Assembly: GCA_037355855.1 (NCBI GenBank)
Contig: CM074768.1
Coordinates: 1,736,001 to 1,800,000 of the forward strand
Origin: Pseudo-nitzschia pungens
Taxonomy: Eukaryota; Bacillariophyta; Bacillariophyceae; Bacillariales; Bacillariaceae
Direction of reading: 5' to 3'
Length of the DNA: 64,000 bases
Under the pieces are notes generated by a model. It saw only the letters and a program-made list of their open reading frames with translations. It searched no databases and had not been told where the DNA came from. Positions 55,436 through 64,000 of the stretch are shown here, one piece after another (position 1 is the first letter of the stretch; each line of letters begins with the position of its first letter). Both the position numbers and the translations under genes were made by a program.

Positions 55436-55909
55436 CCAAAATTTGTGTGTGCGTGTGTGAGAAAATTGAACAGAGAATAAACAATTATGAGAGTAATATC
55501 AATATTTATCAAAAGAAAGACTTATATTTTGCATCATAGTGTTTCAAATTTTTTTTTCATGGGGGTCGCGATTGTGATTTTTGTGATGAATTTCTTGAGG
55601 GGTGTGATGGGAAATACTTTGTGTCAGGATGAGAAATAAATTTTTGGGAGTGAATTTCTGCAACAGTCTCATAATATATAAAGATGGTAGGGTCGGTAAT
55701 AATGAGTCAGATTGAAAAAAAAATTTGGGTCGAGTTTGAATTTTATTTTTTTTTCTCGTAATTCTCGTAATTGAGGTAGTAACTGGGTCGCGATTGAGGT
55801 TGCGAATCGCGAGAGAGCTAGGAATCAAGCTACCTCAAAATGAGCCAGGAATAAATCGCGACCCCCCTAAATAAATTCTTGGGAGGGGTCGCGAAACAGT
55901 TTTCGGACG
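55436..55909. other. T2 right end
   Basis: A/T-rich non-coding DNA with GCGACC/GGTCGCGA words, ending in the inverted terminus. Confidence 0.65.
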
Positions 55910-55911
55910 TA

Positions 55912-56290
55912 CTATTTTTGGAGTGGTTGCTTGGTTTCGTTTGTGACGCCGTCGCTGACTATCCTGCCGCTCCCTAGAATCGAAACAGGGCGCGAATGGC
56001 TCCTATGATGCCTGTAGATGAAGAATGTGCTTTGAACCAGGTTCTAGCTCCTTCTAGAAAGAAAATTACAGTGTCACCAGCGATTTGGATGCTGTCTACT
56101 ATTTTTGGAGTGGTTGCTTGGTTTCGTTTGTGACGCCGTCGCTGACTATCCTGCCGCTCCCTAGAATCGAAACAGGGCGCGAATGGCTCCTATGATGCCT
56201 GTAGATGAAGAATGTGCTTTGAACCAGGTTCTAGCTCCTTCTAGAAGGAAAGTTACAGTGGCATGGGTGAGTTGGGTACTGTCCACTGAT
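55912..56290 (+). repeat. Tandem repeat G, continuation, ~2 units
   Basis: Same 187-bp unit as 49050-49769, resuming after T2. The last unit diverges and is cut by an LTR relic. Confidence 0.93.
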
Positions 56291-56303
56291 TTTGGAGTAG
56301 TAC

Positions 56304-56485
56304 TGCCATACCCCGGGTCTACTAGTGTTTAGAATAGTAGTGATATGCAAATTGTAATTGTGAGCTATTAGATGATTAGTGAAGTTGGTGGAGATGCTCT
56401 CTTGTGGAGCATTGAGCGAGTGGTCAGCGAGCCCGCCTGCTGAGTCAGCTCATCGCCGATCTTGCTCTGATAAGCTAGTAGTAGT
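56304..56485 (-). repeat. LTR relic of the gypsy family
   Basis: The first ~60 bp (TGCCATACCCCGGGTCTACT, AGTAGTGATATGCAAATTGT) match the gypsy LTR at 523; the rest is diverged. G-like sequence (TATGACGCTGGTTATGACTG) resumes after it. The right edge is uncertain. Confidence 0.6.
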
Positions 56486-56639
56486 ACTATTAGTGCGTAC
56501 TGGGTTTGCATATGACGCTGGTTATGACTGTCCTGCCGGTCCCATTCCTGCTATTAACAGTTACCACCAGAGGATGGGGTTTATAAAGGGCTAACAGTGC
56601 TAATGAGGATGGATGCTATCAACAGTGGAGTTGATTAAT

Positions 56640-56856
56640 AGTAGAAAGCAATTTCCAAAAAAAAAATTCGCCTGCGGCGCCATCAACCCCCCTTTCCCCC
56701 CAATCTTGGGGGGTAGGGGAGCTGCGCTCCCCATTGGGGGGCTCCGCCCCCTCTTGGATTTTGCTTTGCAAAATTTGGCTTTGCTCGTCAAAAAGCAAAG
56801 GCAAAAAAAAGCAAAATTTGCTTTGCCCTAAAAAAGCAAAGCGTGCCCAGTCGCTA
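56640..56856 (-). repeat. W element 2 with GC hairpins
   Basis: Reversed relative of W1. It ends GCGTGCCCAGTCGCT (56841-56855). The inside holds GCAAAGCAAAATTTTGC-type words and three successive GC-rich hairpins at ~56690-56755 (CCCCCCAATCTTGGGGGG, GGGGAGCTGCGCTCCCC, GGGGGGCTCCGCCCCC). Confidence 0.7.
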
Positions 56857-56926
56857 GTACTTATTCACTTCCGTCGTTGCCCGTTTCAGGCTGTCTATTT
56901 CAAGAAAACACAGAATCTGACACGGG

Positions 56927-57538
56927 ATGACGCGAGGCGGCAGCTCGGACACCAACAAGTCCGAACCCGAACCGGTTGCGGTAAACTCCAATGAGGTATC
57001 CATGCCCCTCGGTATGCTTCCATTTCTGCCCCCAGAGATTGTCTCCAAGGTTGCCTCGTTTGCTATCTTCGAGGATGACGACTACTACGATGACGACTTC
57101 GGCGACAACAAGAGCAACTACGGCTCCGGCTCCTCTGGCGTGGTGAGGTACCGCACGGTTGCCTCCATCGATGTTCTGCCGGAATCGGGCTTCGTCATCA
57201 CGTCCACTGTCGGGGATGTTCTAACCTGGGACTCTAGAGCAGCCTCGAGCGAGGGCGACAACGATCCCAAAAACGATCCTGTTGCTGTAGAGATGGAGGT
57301 CGTTCTCGGCGACGGTGCTAGTACCTCTTTCACCAAGAACGTGTTTTGTGGGCGTTGTTCCGCCGTCAGCGTGGTCTCGACCGACAAGGCGGTCTGTGCG
57401 GCATTTGAGACGGTCCAGGACGTCTTTGATCACGAACTTCTACTCGACAACGATGAATCGGCTGGGGGTGGCAAGACCGACGGTTTGGGTATTCGTCGTC
57501 GTCTTGCCCGCCATTGTCATCGTTTTAATTTGTACTAA
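56927..57538 (+). pseudogene. F-box/WD-repeat-like host gene fragment
   Basis: 203 codons, GC-rich and low in repeats, unlike its surroundings. PFLPPEIVSKVASFAIF (~31-47) resembles the start of an F-box. VASIDVLPESGFVITST with GDVLTWDSR resembles a WD-type blade. Past 57480 the other frame gives CTNNGRVYVLHC, another blade-like piece, suggesting a frameshift. A W element abuts it upstream and an LTR remnant downstream, so it is probably truncated. The domain calls are tentative. Confidence 0.45.
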
Positions 57539-57721
57539 CAATGGAAGGGTTTACGTATTGCATTGTTCTGTTCATCCAAGCATGCCACAGAACGCAAGCA
57601 ACACTGCAAGCAAGCAAACAAGCACCCCCGTACGTCGTGTCACAGGGGAGAGAAAGAGAAGCTTCACAAGCCGAACATTACTGTATTAGGGTACAAGTAT
57701 AATACGACTATCATCATATCT

Positions 57722-57968
57722 GTATCTACCCTAGAGTGTTACACAGTAATTACTGTCCACTTGAAAGTAGAGACAAGAAGTGAAGCAAACTCAATTCTGA
57801 ATCCAAAACACCTTTATCCTAAACAATAGGTATACATCGATACCCTGACAAGCAGGAAGAAATCAAGATCTACAAGTTAATCGAAGAAAAACGGTCGAAA
57901 ACGATCGATATCTACGAAATGATCGAAAAGACGATCGAACGCTCCATTAGAAATCGAATCAAGTCATG
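57722..57968 (+). repeat. Remnant of a relative of the gag-only retrotransposon
   Basis: Starts with an LTR end (CTACCCTAGAGTGTTACA) and continues with the leader (GTAATTACTGTCC, CTTGAAAGTAGAG, CATCGATACCCTGACAAGCA) matching 15264-15480. It stops before gag. Confidence 0.85.
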
Positions 57969-58177
57969 ATCAATACTATTTTTGTAATATTATTTTTTTA
58001 ATGAGTTTGTGACCTTGTACTTCACCGCAATGCAGAGCCAACCACTGGAGACCAGCGAATAATGAATGACGGCAGAGTAGAAGAGAATAAAAAACCCAAC
58101 AATGAATCGTAGATCCACCGATGGGAAAAATCACAAACAGATGATGACGATGATGCGTCGTGAACATCAGCGAGGCC

Positions 58178-60258
58178 TTACAACATTGCAAAGACTACCG
58201 ACAGCAACAAGGCACTCATCATTCCAACACCGACAAAGGATCCACCTGCAAGCAAGGTGCTATCGAATTTCTGTGACTCCAGAGGAATGCTCGAGGCAAA
58301 TGGACTGGTGTTGCTTCCCTCTTCTTGGAGGAGACGCTCCATTTCGTCCCCAGAGAAAGTGAATGGTCGAGACAACAAGCGGCGGGAACCGCTCAGAGAA
58401 ACCTCACCGGCGCAGTTAAAGGTGCTTTCCAACTTTCCAAAATAGCCTGCGGTGACAAGGCTCACAAAGCCAGCAGCTTTGGGACCCACACCAGTCCCAC
58501 TGGCGTCAAAGGCAGTGGAAATATCCACGATCCTGGTCAATACATCTGTGTTTGAATTGTTAAACAACGTGCGAGTTGCAGCTTCGTTCGAGCACACAAC
58601 ATCGACAAAGCCCGTCACAGAGTAGCCCTCTCCAATGTATTTCGCAGTCGGACGAACGCAAACACCAAATTCCTCACCCATCTTGTAGGAGGAGAAAGGA
58701 GCTCTGCCGATACCACACAAGAAAGCTTCGACTTCCACATTCTTGGTTATCGAAGTACTCACAACATCCTCATCATCGTAACTGATGCTCACAGTCTGCG
58801 TGAAGTTTTGAAACTCTGCTTTGAAGTCGACCGTCACATTCAGCTTCGTATCCACAACCGAAAGATACTCTGCTCCATCTGTGGAGGTGTCAAAGTCCAG
58901 CTTTTTGGAAGATCGGGCGCCTGCAACAAATTGGTAAATCGTTTGTACGACACGTGAGCAAACCATTCTCATAATCATAATATCATATTGTTATTCAGTA
59001 TTTGTTCGTATCCACAAAATACTTACAAAGAGCAACTTCTCCAGAACTGTCGGTTTTTGATGTGTAGGCAGCAGTGCTTTTCACATTCGTGATTGCGTAT
59101 TCTGCAGCATCTATAGTACGTCGTCGGAAGATAAAGATGGAGAATTCATCATGTGAGAGACCGAACAGAAAAAAGTTAAATGTACAAAAGCAACAAAAAC
59201 GGTGACTTACAAATCGTGGCGACATTTCCTGTTGTGGAAACTGAAACTTTTGCACTGTAAAGACTTGCGTCGAGGGCTGTGCCATTGATGCATGGTTCAC
59301 CAGGTGGTACGTTGACAAAGAGCTCAGTTGCAACATTTGACAGGTCCAAGGCTTTGAAATAGGTTTTCATATTGAATGGTTCCAGAGTCAGGACTTCGGC
59401 GGTTTTGTCGTTCACTTTCGCACGCGCAACCTTGTGTGTGCTGCTTACGATTTGACAGTCGTTCCTACACCATTGTGAATCGGAAAACAATGGTGTTCCT
59501 CCAACCGGGCATCCCGAATCAAGAAACATATTATTAAGTGAATTATCTGTTTTGACCTTCGATGGCCAAGTAAGAAGACACTGATTGAAAGCGGATGCAC
59601 CCTTGAACATTTGTTGAATGAATGCCACTGAGGAAAGGTCCCACGAATCGATGGGTTGGTTGAAAGAAGACCCCTCAAACATACGATCCATATACTCAAC
59701 CTTTTGTGTGTTCCACGATCCAATGGGTTGGTTGAAAGCAGAAGCTCCCAGAAACATGTTTCTCATATGGTTGACCTTTTGTGTGTTCCACGATCCAATG
59801 GGTTGGTTGAAAGCAGAAGCGCCATTAAACATAAACGACATATACAAAGCATTTTGTGTGTTCCATGATCCAATGGGTTGGTTGAAGGATTTAACCCCTT
59901 CGAACACAGAACCCAGGTGTGTCACACTTGATGTGTCCCAGCAATGCAGTGGCTCGTTGAAATTAGCATTCGGATAAAAAGCTTGATACATATTATCTAC
60001 TGCAGAAGTGTCCCAACAGTTGATAGGTAAGCTGTATGGGCAGGTACCAGCAAGACAAGTAGTAATAAGGGCCCGAAACGCATGATGAGTCTCGGTGATC
60101 ACAGGACGATCGCCAGGGCACTCGGCGGCACATTGCTCAATTGTAGAAAGCTTTCGATTGATTTCTTGACCAATCTCCTTCGGAAGCTCAATCTCCTGCG
60201 ACGCTTGGGCAAACCAGGCAATCCAAAGGAAAATGATGGAAGACAAGAAGAATCTCAT
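58178..60258 (-). CDS. BspA-like (DUF285) cell-surface protein, three exons
   Basis: Inferred exons 60258-59211, 59110-59027 and 58920-58178 (introns of 100 and 106 bp, GTAAGT donors, TATAG and TTGCAG acceptors) join in frame to 624 aa. A signal peptide (MRFFLSSIIFLWIAWFAQAS) is followed by a cysteine-containing segment and five to six DUF285 repeats of the form FNQPIGSWNTQKVxxMxxMF (~85-245). A non-repetitive region of beta-rich character with NGT/NNS sites follows. The C-terminus is a hydrophobic tail, SFVGVGMMSALLLSVVFAML, that could be a membrane or GPI-type anchor. BspA repeats mediate adhesion in other organisms; in diatoms the role is unknown. Confidence 0.85.
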
Positions 60259-60813
60259 CTTGGAGGATGATGGCAGACTTGGTGTGATGTCGATTATGGA
60301 AAGGTGAATAGCAAATAAATCAGCAACTGGTGAGTGAGTACAAGGTCATGTCCATGAGTCAGCAATGAAATCCATTGTTTGTGAATTACAACGTAAACAA
60401 AATAGAATAGTATCGCGGAAGTCATTTGATGCCTTTTGAGACATCCAGGGGAGGAGCCTGATTGATACAAAAATCACGTCGTAGGTCAACGACTGGTCAC
60501 TTGTGAAGGAAGAATACAGTCTTGATGTGGTACAGCAAGCGGACAACTCGTCATTTCGAACGACTTACAATTGAGACAAGTAAGTTTCTATTTGCACAAG
60601 AACCTGTGAAAATGAAATTGTGTGTCGAGACAGTCTTTGAATCCAAGGGGGAAAAAAAGCAAAATTTTTGCGTGAAGAGCTGGTTTAGGTATCGGAAAGA
60701 AATATTGAGCCTCGGCTTCAAAAGACTTTGTTGTAACGTGTCCGACAACAATTGATTGGAGACTTCTTTATCGTTCAAAATTGCATGAGATTACGTTCAA
60801 CGAGTCTCAATTG
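60259..60813. other. Upstream region of the BspA-like gene
   Basis: No other gene seen. A TGACTCATGGACATGACC stretch (minus strand, ~60343-60360) contains an AP-1-like TGACTCA. No sure TATA box. Confidence 0.4.
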
Positions 60814-61639
60814 CATGTCAAATACTGTATGCGTTTTTTGCTTTGATTCCTGAAAACATACGTACTGTCTTTTTATCATTATTATTACGATTATGGATCA
60901 GTCGATTGCATTCCATTGTGAAAAATAGCATTGCGATACAAACAGTACTTGAAGTTTTAAGTAATCAATTTTCGCATTACTTCGGCAGTGAATAGGTCCT
61001 TGCCTAAGTATCAAAAACTATTAAGCTACACCACTTGAAGTGGTTAGGTAATAGATTTTCGAATTACTTATATATGAACAATCATTGATTATTGTTAAAA
61101 TTGACGTACCCTATGTACGGAAAAGCAACTCAAATGAAAAAAGATTACACTTCCACTGTATATTCATGGATAGGAAGGACGTACTTTTTTACAATTATTA
61201 TTTCCTTCACTTGCCGCCGAGAAATTTTTGTACAGTACCGGTACAGATACATGTATAGATACATGTACGAGAATCCATGTCAAATACTGTATGCGTTTTT
61301 TGCTTTGATTCCTGAAAACATATGTACTGTCTTTTTATCATTATCATTACGATTATGGATCAGTCGATTGCATTCCATTGTGAAAAATAGCATTGCGATA
61401 CAAACAGTACTTGAAGTTTTAAGTAATCAATTTTCGCATTACTTCGGCAGTGAATAGGTCCTTGCCTAAGTATCAAAAACTATTAAGCTACACCACTTGA
61501 AGTGGTTAGGTAATAGATTTTCGAATTACTTATATATGAACAATCATTGATTATTGTTAAAATTGACGTACCCTATGTACGGAAAAGCAACTCAAATGAA
61601 AAAAGATTACACTTCCACTGTATCTTCATGGATAGGAAG
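60814..61639 (+). repeat. 364-bp direct duplication
   Basis: 60814-61177 and 61276-61639 are almost identical, offset 462 bp, separated by ~98 bp with a GTACCGGTAC-type palindrome. Each contains CCACTTGAAGTGG (palindromic) and AACAATCATTGATTATTG. Related sequence is inside T1 at 43535. Confidence 0.95.
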
Positions 61640-61691
61640 ACTAAACCAAGAAGAGACTGAACAAAATTATGACATCATTAACATAATATTT

Positions 61692-61830
61692 AGCGATTGG
61701 GCACGCAGCGAAATAACGTAACGAAATTTCGCTTTCGTTACGCAGATTCTTACGTTTTGCACCTATGTGCGAAATTTTGCACCTTTTGCACTTTTGCACA
61801 TTAAAACGGACGACAGACAGACACCAGACG
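61692..61830 (+). repeat. W element 3
   Basis: Starts AGCGATTGGGCACGC and continues with CGAAATTTCGCTTTCGTTAC and TTTTGCACCT words, ending near CGGACGACAGACAGACACC. Outer words as W1; inner words differ. Confidence 0.7.
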
Positions 61831-61854
61831 TTTCAGTTAATCCACAGAATAGCA

Positions 61855-63261
61855 ACTTATCCTGATATCTGAGTGACTCTGGTTCATATTTGTAGGATTC
61901 CAGTGTGAATATTACTCAATATATGCATGGGCTAGAGTATTGAAAAAGAAGTATTCAAAAATCATTGATAGTTTAGATGTCAACACCGATTAATGAACAT
62001 TTGGTCCAGTACTGGAGAATGCGCTAGAAAATTCCACCAAATCATATATCTGAGTGAATCTGGTTCATATTTGTAGGATTCCAGTGTGAATATTACTCAA
62101 TATATGCATGGGCAAGAGTATTGAAAAAGAAGTATTCAAAAATCATTGATAGTTTAGATGTCAACACCGATTAATGAACATTTGGTCCAGTACTGGAGAA
62201 CGCGCTAGAAAATTCCACCAAATCATATATCTGAGTGAATCTGGTTCATATTTGTAGGATTCCAGTGTGAATATTACTCAATATATGCATGGGCTAGAGT
62301 ATTGAAAAAGAAGTATTCAAAAATCATTGATAGTTTAGATGTCAACACCGATTAATGAACATTTGGTCCAGTACTGGAGAACGCGCTAGAAAATTCCACC
62401 AAATCATATATCTGAGTGAATCTGGTTCATATTTGTAGGATTCCAGTGTGAATATTACTCAATATATGCATGGGCAAGAGTATTGAAAAAGAAGTATTCA
62501 AAAATCATTGATAGTTTAGATGTCAGCACCGATTAATGAACATTTGGTCCAGTACTGGAGAACGCGCTAGAAAATTCCACCAAATCATATATCTGAGTGA
62601 ATCTGGTTCATATTTGTAGGATTCCAGTGTGAATATTACTCAATATATGCATGGGCTAGAGTATCGAAAAAGAAGTATTCAAAAATCATTGATAGTTTAG
62701 ATGTCAACACCGATTAATGAACATTTGGTCCAGTACTGGAGAACGCGCTAGAAAATTCCACCAAATCATATATCTGAGTGAATCTGGTTCATATTTGTAG
62801 GATTCCAGTGTGAATGGTTCATATTTGTAGGATTCCAGTGTGAATATTACTCAATATATGCATGGGCAAGAGTATTGAAAAAGAAGTATTCAAAAATCAT
62901 TGATAGTTTAGATGTCAGCACCGATTAATGAACATTTGGTCCAGTACTGGAGAACGCGCTAGAAAATTCCACCAAATCATATATCTGAGTGAATCTGGTT
63001 CATATTTGTAGGATTCCAGTGTGAATATTACTCAATATATGCATGGGCAAGAGTATTGAAAAAGAAGTATTCAAAAATCATTGATAGTTTAGATGTCAAC
63101 ACCGATTAATGAACATTTGGTCCAGTACTGGAGAACGCGCTAGAAAATTCCACCAAATCATATATCTGAGTGAATCTGGTTCATATTTGTAGGATTCCAG
63201 TGTGAATATTACTCAATATATGCATGGGCTAGAGTATTGAAAAAGAAGTATTCAAAAATCA
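61855..63261 (-). repeat. Satellite F, ~7.5 units of 180 bp
   Basis: Very homogeneous units (TCCAGTACTGGAGAACGCGC, TTGATAGTTTAGATGTCAAC), one with a 30-bp internal duplication near 62790-62840. In reverse complement the unit aligns with satellites E and D. The array ends inside a hAT transposase tail. Confidence 0.95.
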
Positions 63262-63348
63262 TATTACTTTGATGAGTTGAAATTGAAGTATAAGTATGAC
63301 GAGGTTCATGATGTTTATGATGATGCACATGATCTCAGTCAAGTGTAA
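63262..63348 (+). pseudogene. hAT transposase C-terminal tail
   Basis: 29 codons, YYFDELKLKYKYDEVHDVYD followed by a short acidic end and TAA. They correspond to YYDEMKEKYGYDE at the end of the hAT fragment at 41040-41100. Everything upstream is replaced by satellite F. Confidence 0.75.
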
Positions 63349-63389
63349 ACAATTACTAAGAATGTTATTTTCCATGTCTGTTTCCTTGT

Positions 63390-64000
63390 GACGCTGGCGC
63401 CGGCTGTTCTGCTGGTCCCCAGAATCGAAACAGGACTTGAATGGCTTCTCCCATGCCTGTAGATGGAGAATATGCTTTGAACCAGGTTGTAACTCCTTCT
63501 GGAAGAAAAGTTACAGTGTCATCAGCGAATTGGGTTTGGTTGGCACATTTTGGAGTGCTTGGTTGCTTTCGCTTGTGACACTGGCGCCGGCTGTTCTGCT
63601 GGTCCCCAGAATCGAAACAGGGCTCGAATGGCTTCTCCCATGCCTGTAGATGGAGAATGTGCTTTGAACCAGGTTGTAACTCCTTCTGGAAGAAAAGTTA
63701 CAGTGTCACCAGCGAATTGGGTTTGGTTGGCACATTTTGGAGTGCTTGGTTGCTTTCGCTTGTGACGCTGGCGCCGGCTGTTCTGCTGGTCCCCAGAATC
63801 GAAACAGGGCTCGAATGGCTTCTCCCATGCCTGTAGATGGAGAATGTGCTTTGAACCAGGTTGTAACTCCTTCTGGAAGAAAAGTTACAGTGTCACCAGC
63901 GAATTGGGTTTGGTTGGCACATTTTGGAGTGCTTGGTTGCTTTCGCTTGTGACGCTGGCGCCGGCTGTTCTGCTGGTCCCCAGAATCGAAACAGGGCTCG
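63390..64000 (+). repeat. Tandem repeat G2, 187 bp, ~3.3 units
   Basis: Relative of repeat G with the same 187-bp period (63390, 63577, 63764, 63951). It contains GGCGCCGGCTGTTCTGCTGG and TTTGAACCAGGTTGTAACTC. As at 49050 it directly follows a hAT C-terminus. It continues past the window end. Confidence 0.95.

Larger units (their letters stand above)
49772..55909. mobile_element. T2: giant transposase-free TIR element full of tandem arrays
   Basis: The ends CGTCCGAAAACTGTTTCG are perfect inverted repeats of at least 23 bp, continuing CGACC, at 49772 and ending at 55909, flanked by TA (49770-49771, 55910-55911). Removing T2 restores an intact G repeat (GTCTACTATTTTTGG). GCGACC words recur inside both ends. 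Contents: a 1.27-kb GGGGGG-rich minisatellite, two shorter arrays, the core shared with T1, a tRNA-like box, satellite E, two intron-like modules and an acidic/basic minisatellite. No transposase is present. Confidence 0.85.

Noticed and set aside
55096..55480. Acidic/arginine-rich frames (EDDDRSKEQRR type)
   Set aside because: Two overlapping frames are open across a minisatellite, which indicates repeat composition, not a gene.

Overview
The window looks like repeat-rich nuclear DNA of a diatom, probably a pennate one. This is inferred from several features together: copia gag-pol proteins of the diatom (CoDi-like) type, a BspA/DUF285 surface-protein gene with short GTAAGT-type introns, and a second intron-bearing gene whose N-terminus combines a signal peptide with an A|F transit motif like the diatom ASAFAP motif. 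No bacterial operons, rRNA genes or CRISPR arrays were seen. Only two host-type genes look intact (30056-30928 and 58178-60258, both minus strand). Nearly everything else is mobile DNA and satellite.

Left third (1-27475). A ~145-bp satellite (family A) is split by a gypsy LTR retrotransposon (523-7363, 5-bp target duplication GGTCC), itself split by a 5'-truncated LINE (906-1848, 19-bp target duplication). A copia element (8430-20050, duplication CTTTT) lies in a fragment of a pogo-like transposon. Its gag is split by a gag-only LTR retrotransposon (14952-18132, duplication CCGTG). A fuller pogo-like transposon (21517-25769, TA duplication) carries a broken transposase, a convergent second gene and a copia solo LTR inserted into the centre of a palindrome.

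Middle (27476-41110). A quieter stretch holds one unknown secreted or plastid-type gene between two related MITEs, then a well preserved IS630/Tc1-like transposon (32047-36618) with ~230-bp inverted repeats, a transposase and a convergent 619-aa cysteine-rich protein. Satellites A and D, a 185-bp repeat and a hAT transposase fragment follow.

Right third (41111-64000). Two very large transposase-free elements with related inverted termini starting CGTCCGA, called T1 (41111-49033) and T2 (49772-55909) here, are packed with tandem arrays. They share a ~170-bp core and a repeated intron-like module. T1 sits in the hAT fragment and T2 in a 187-bp repeat (G) next to it. A decayed F-box/WD-like gene fragment, the BspA gene, a 364-bp duplication, a ~180-bp satellite (F), a second hAT tail and more G repeats complete the window.

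The ~180-bp satellites D, E and F are diverged members of one superfamily. Satellites A and D recur together at three places. The T elements and their relatives may therefore be vehicles that spread satellites; this is inference.
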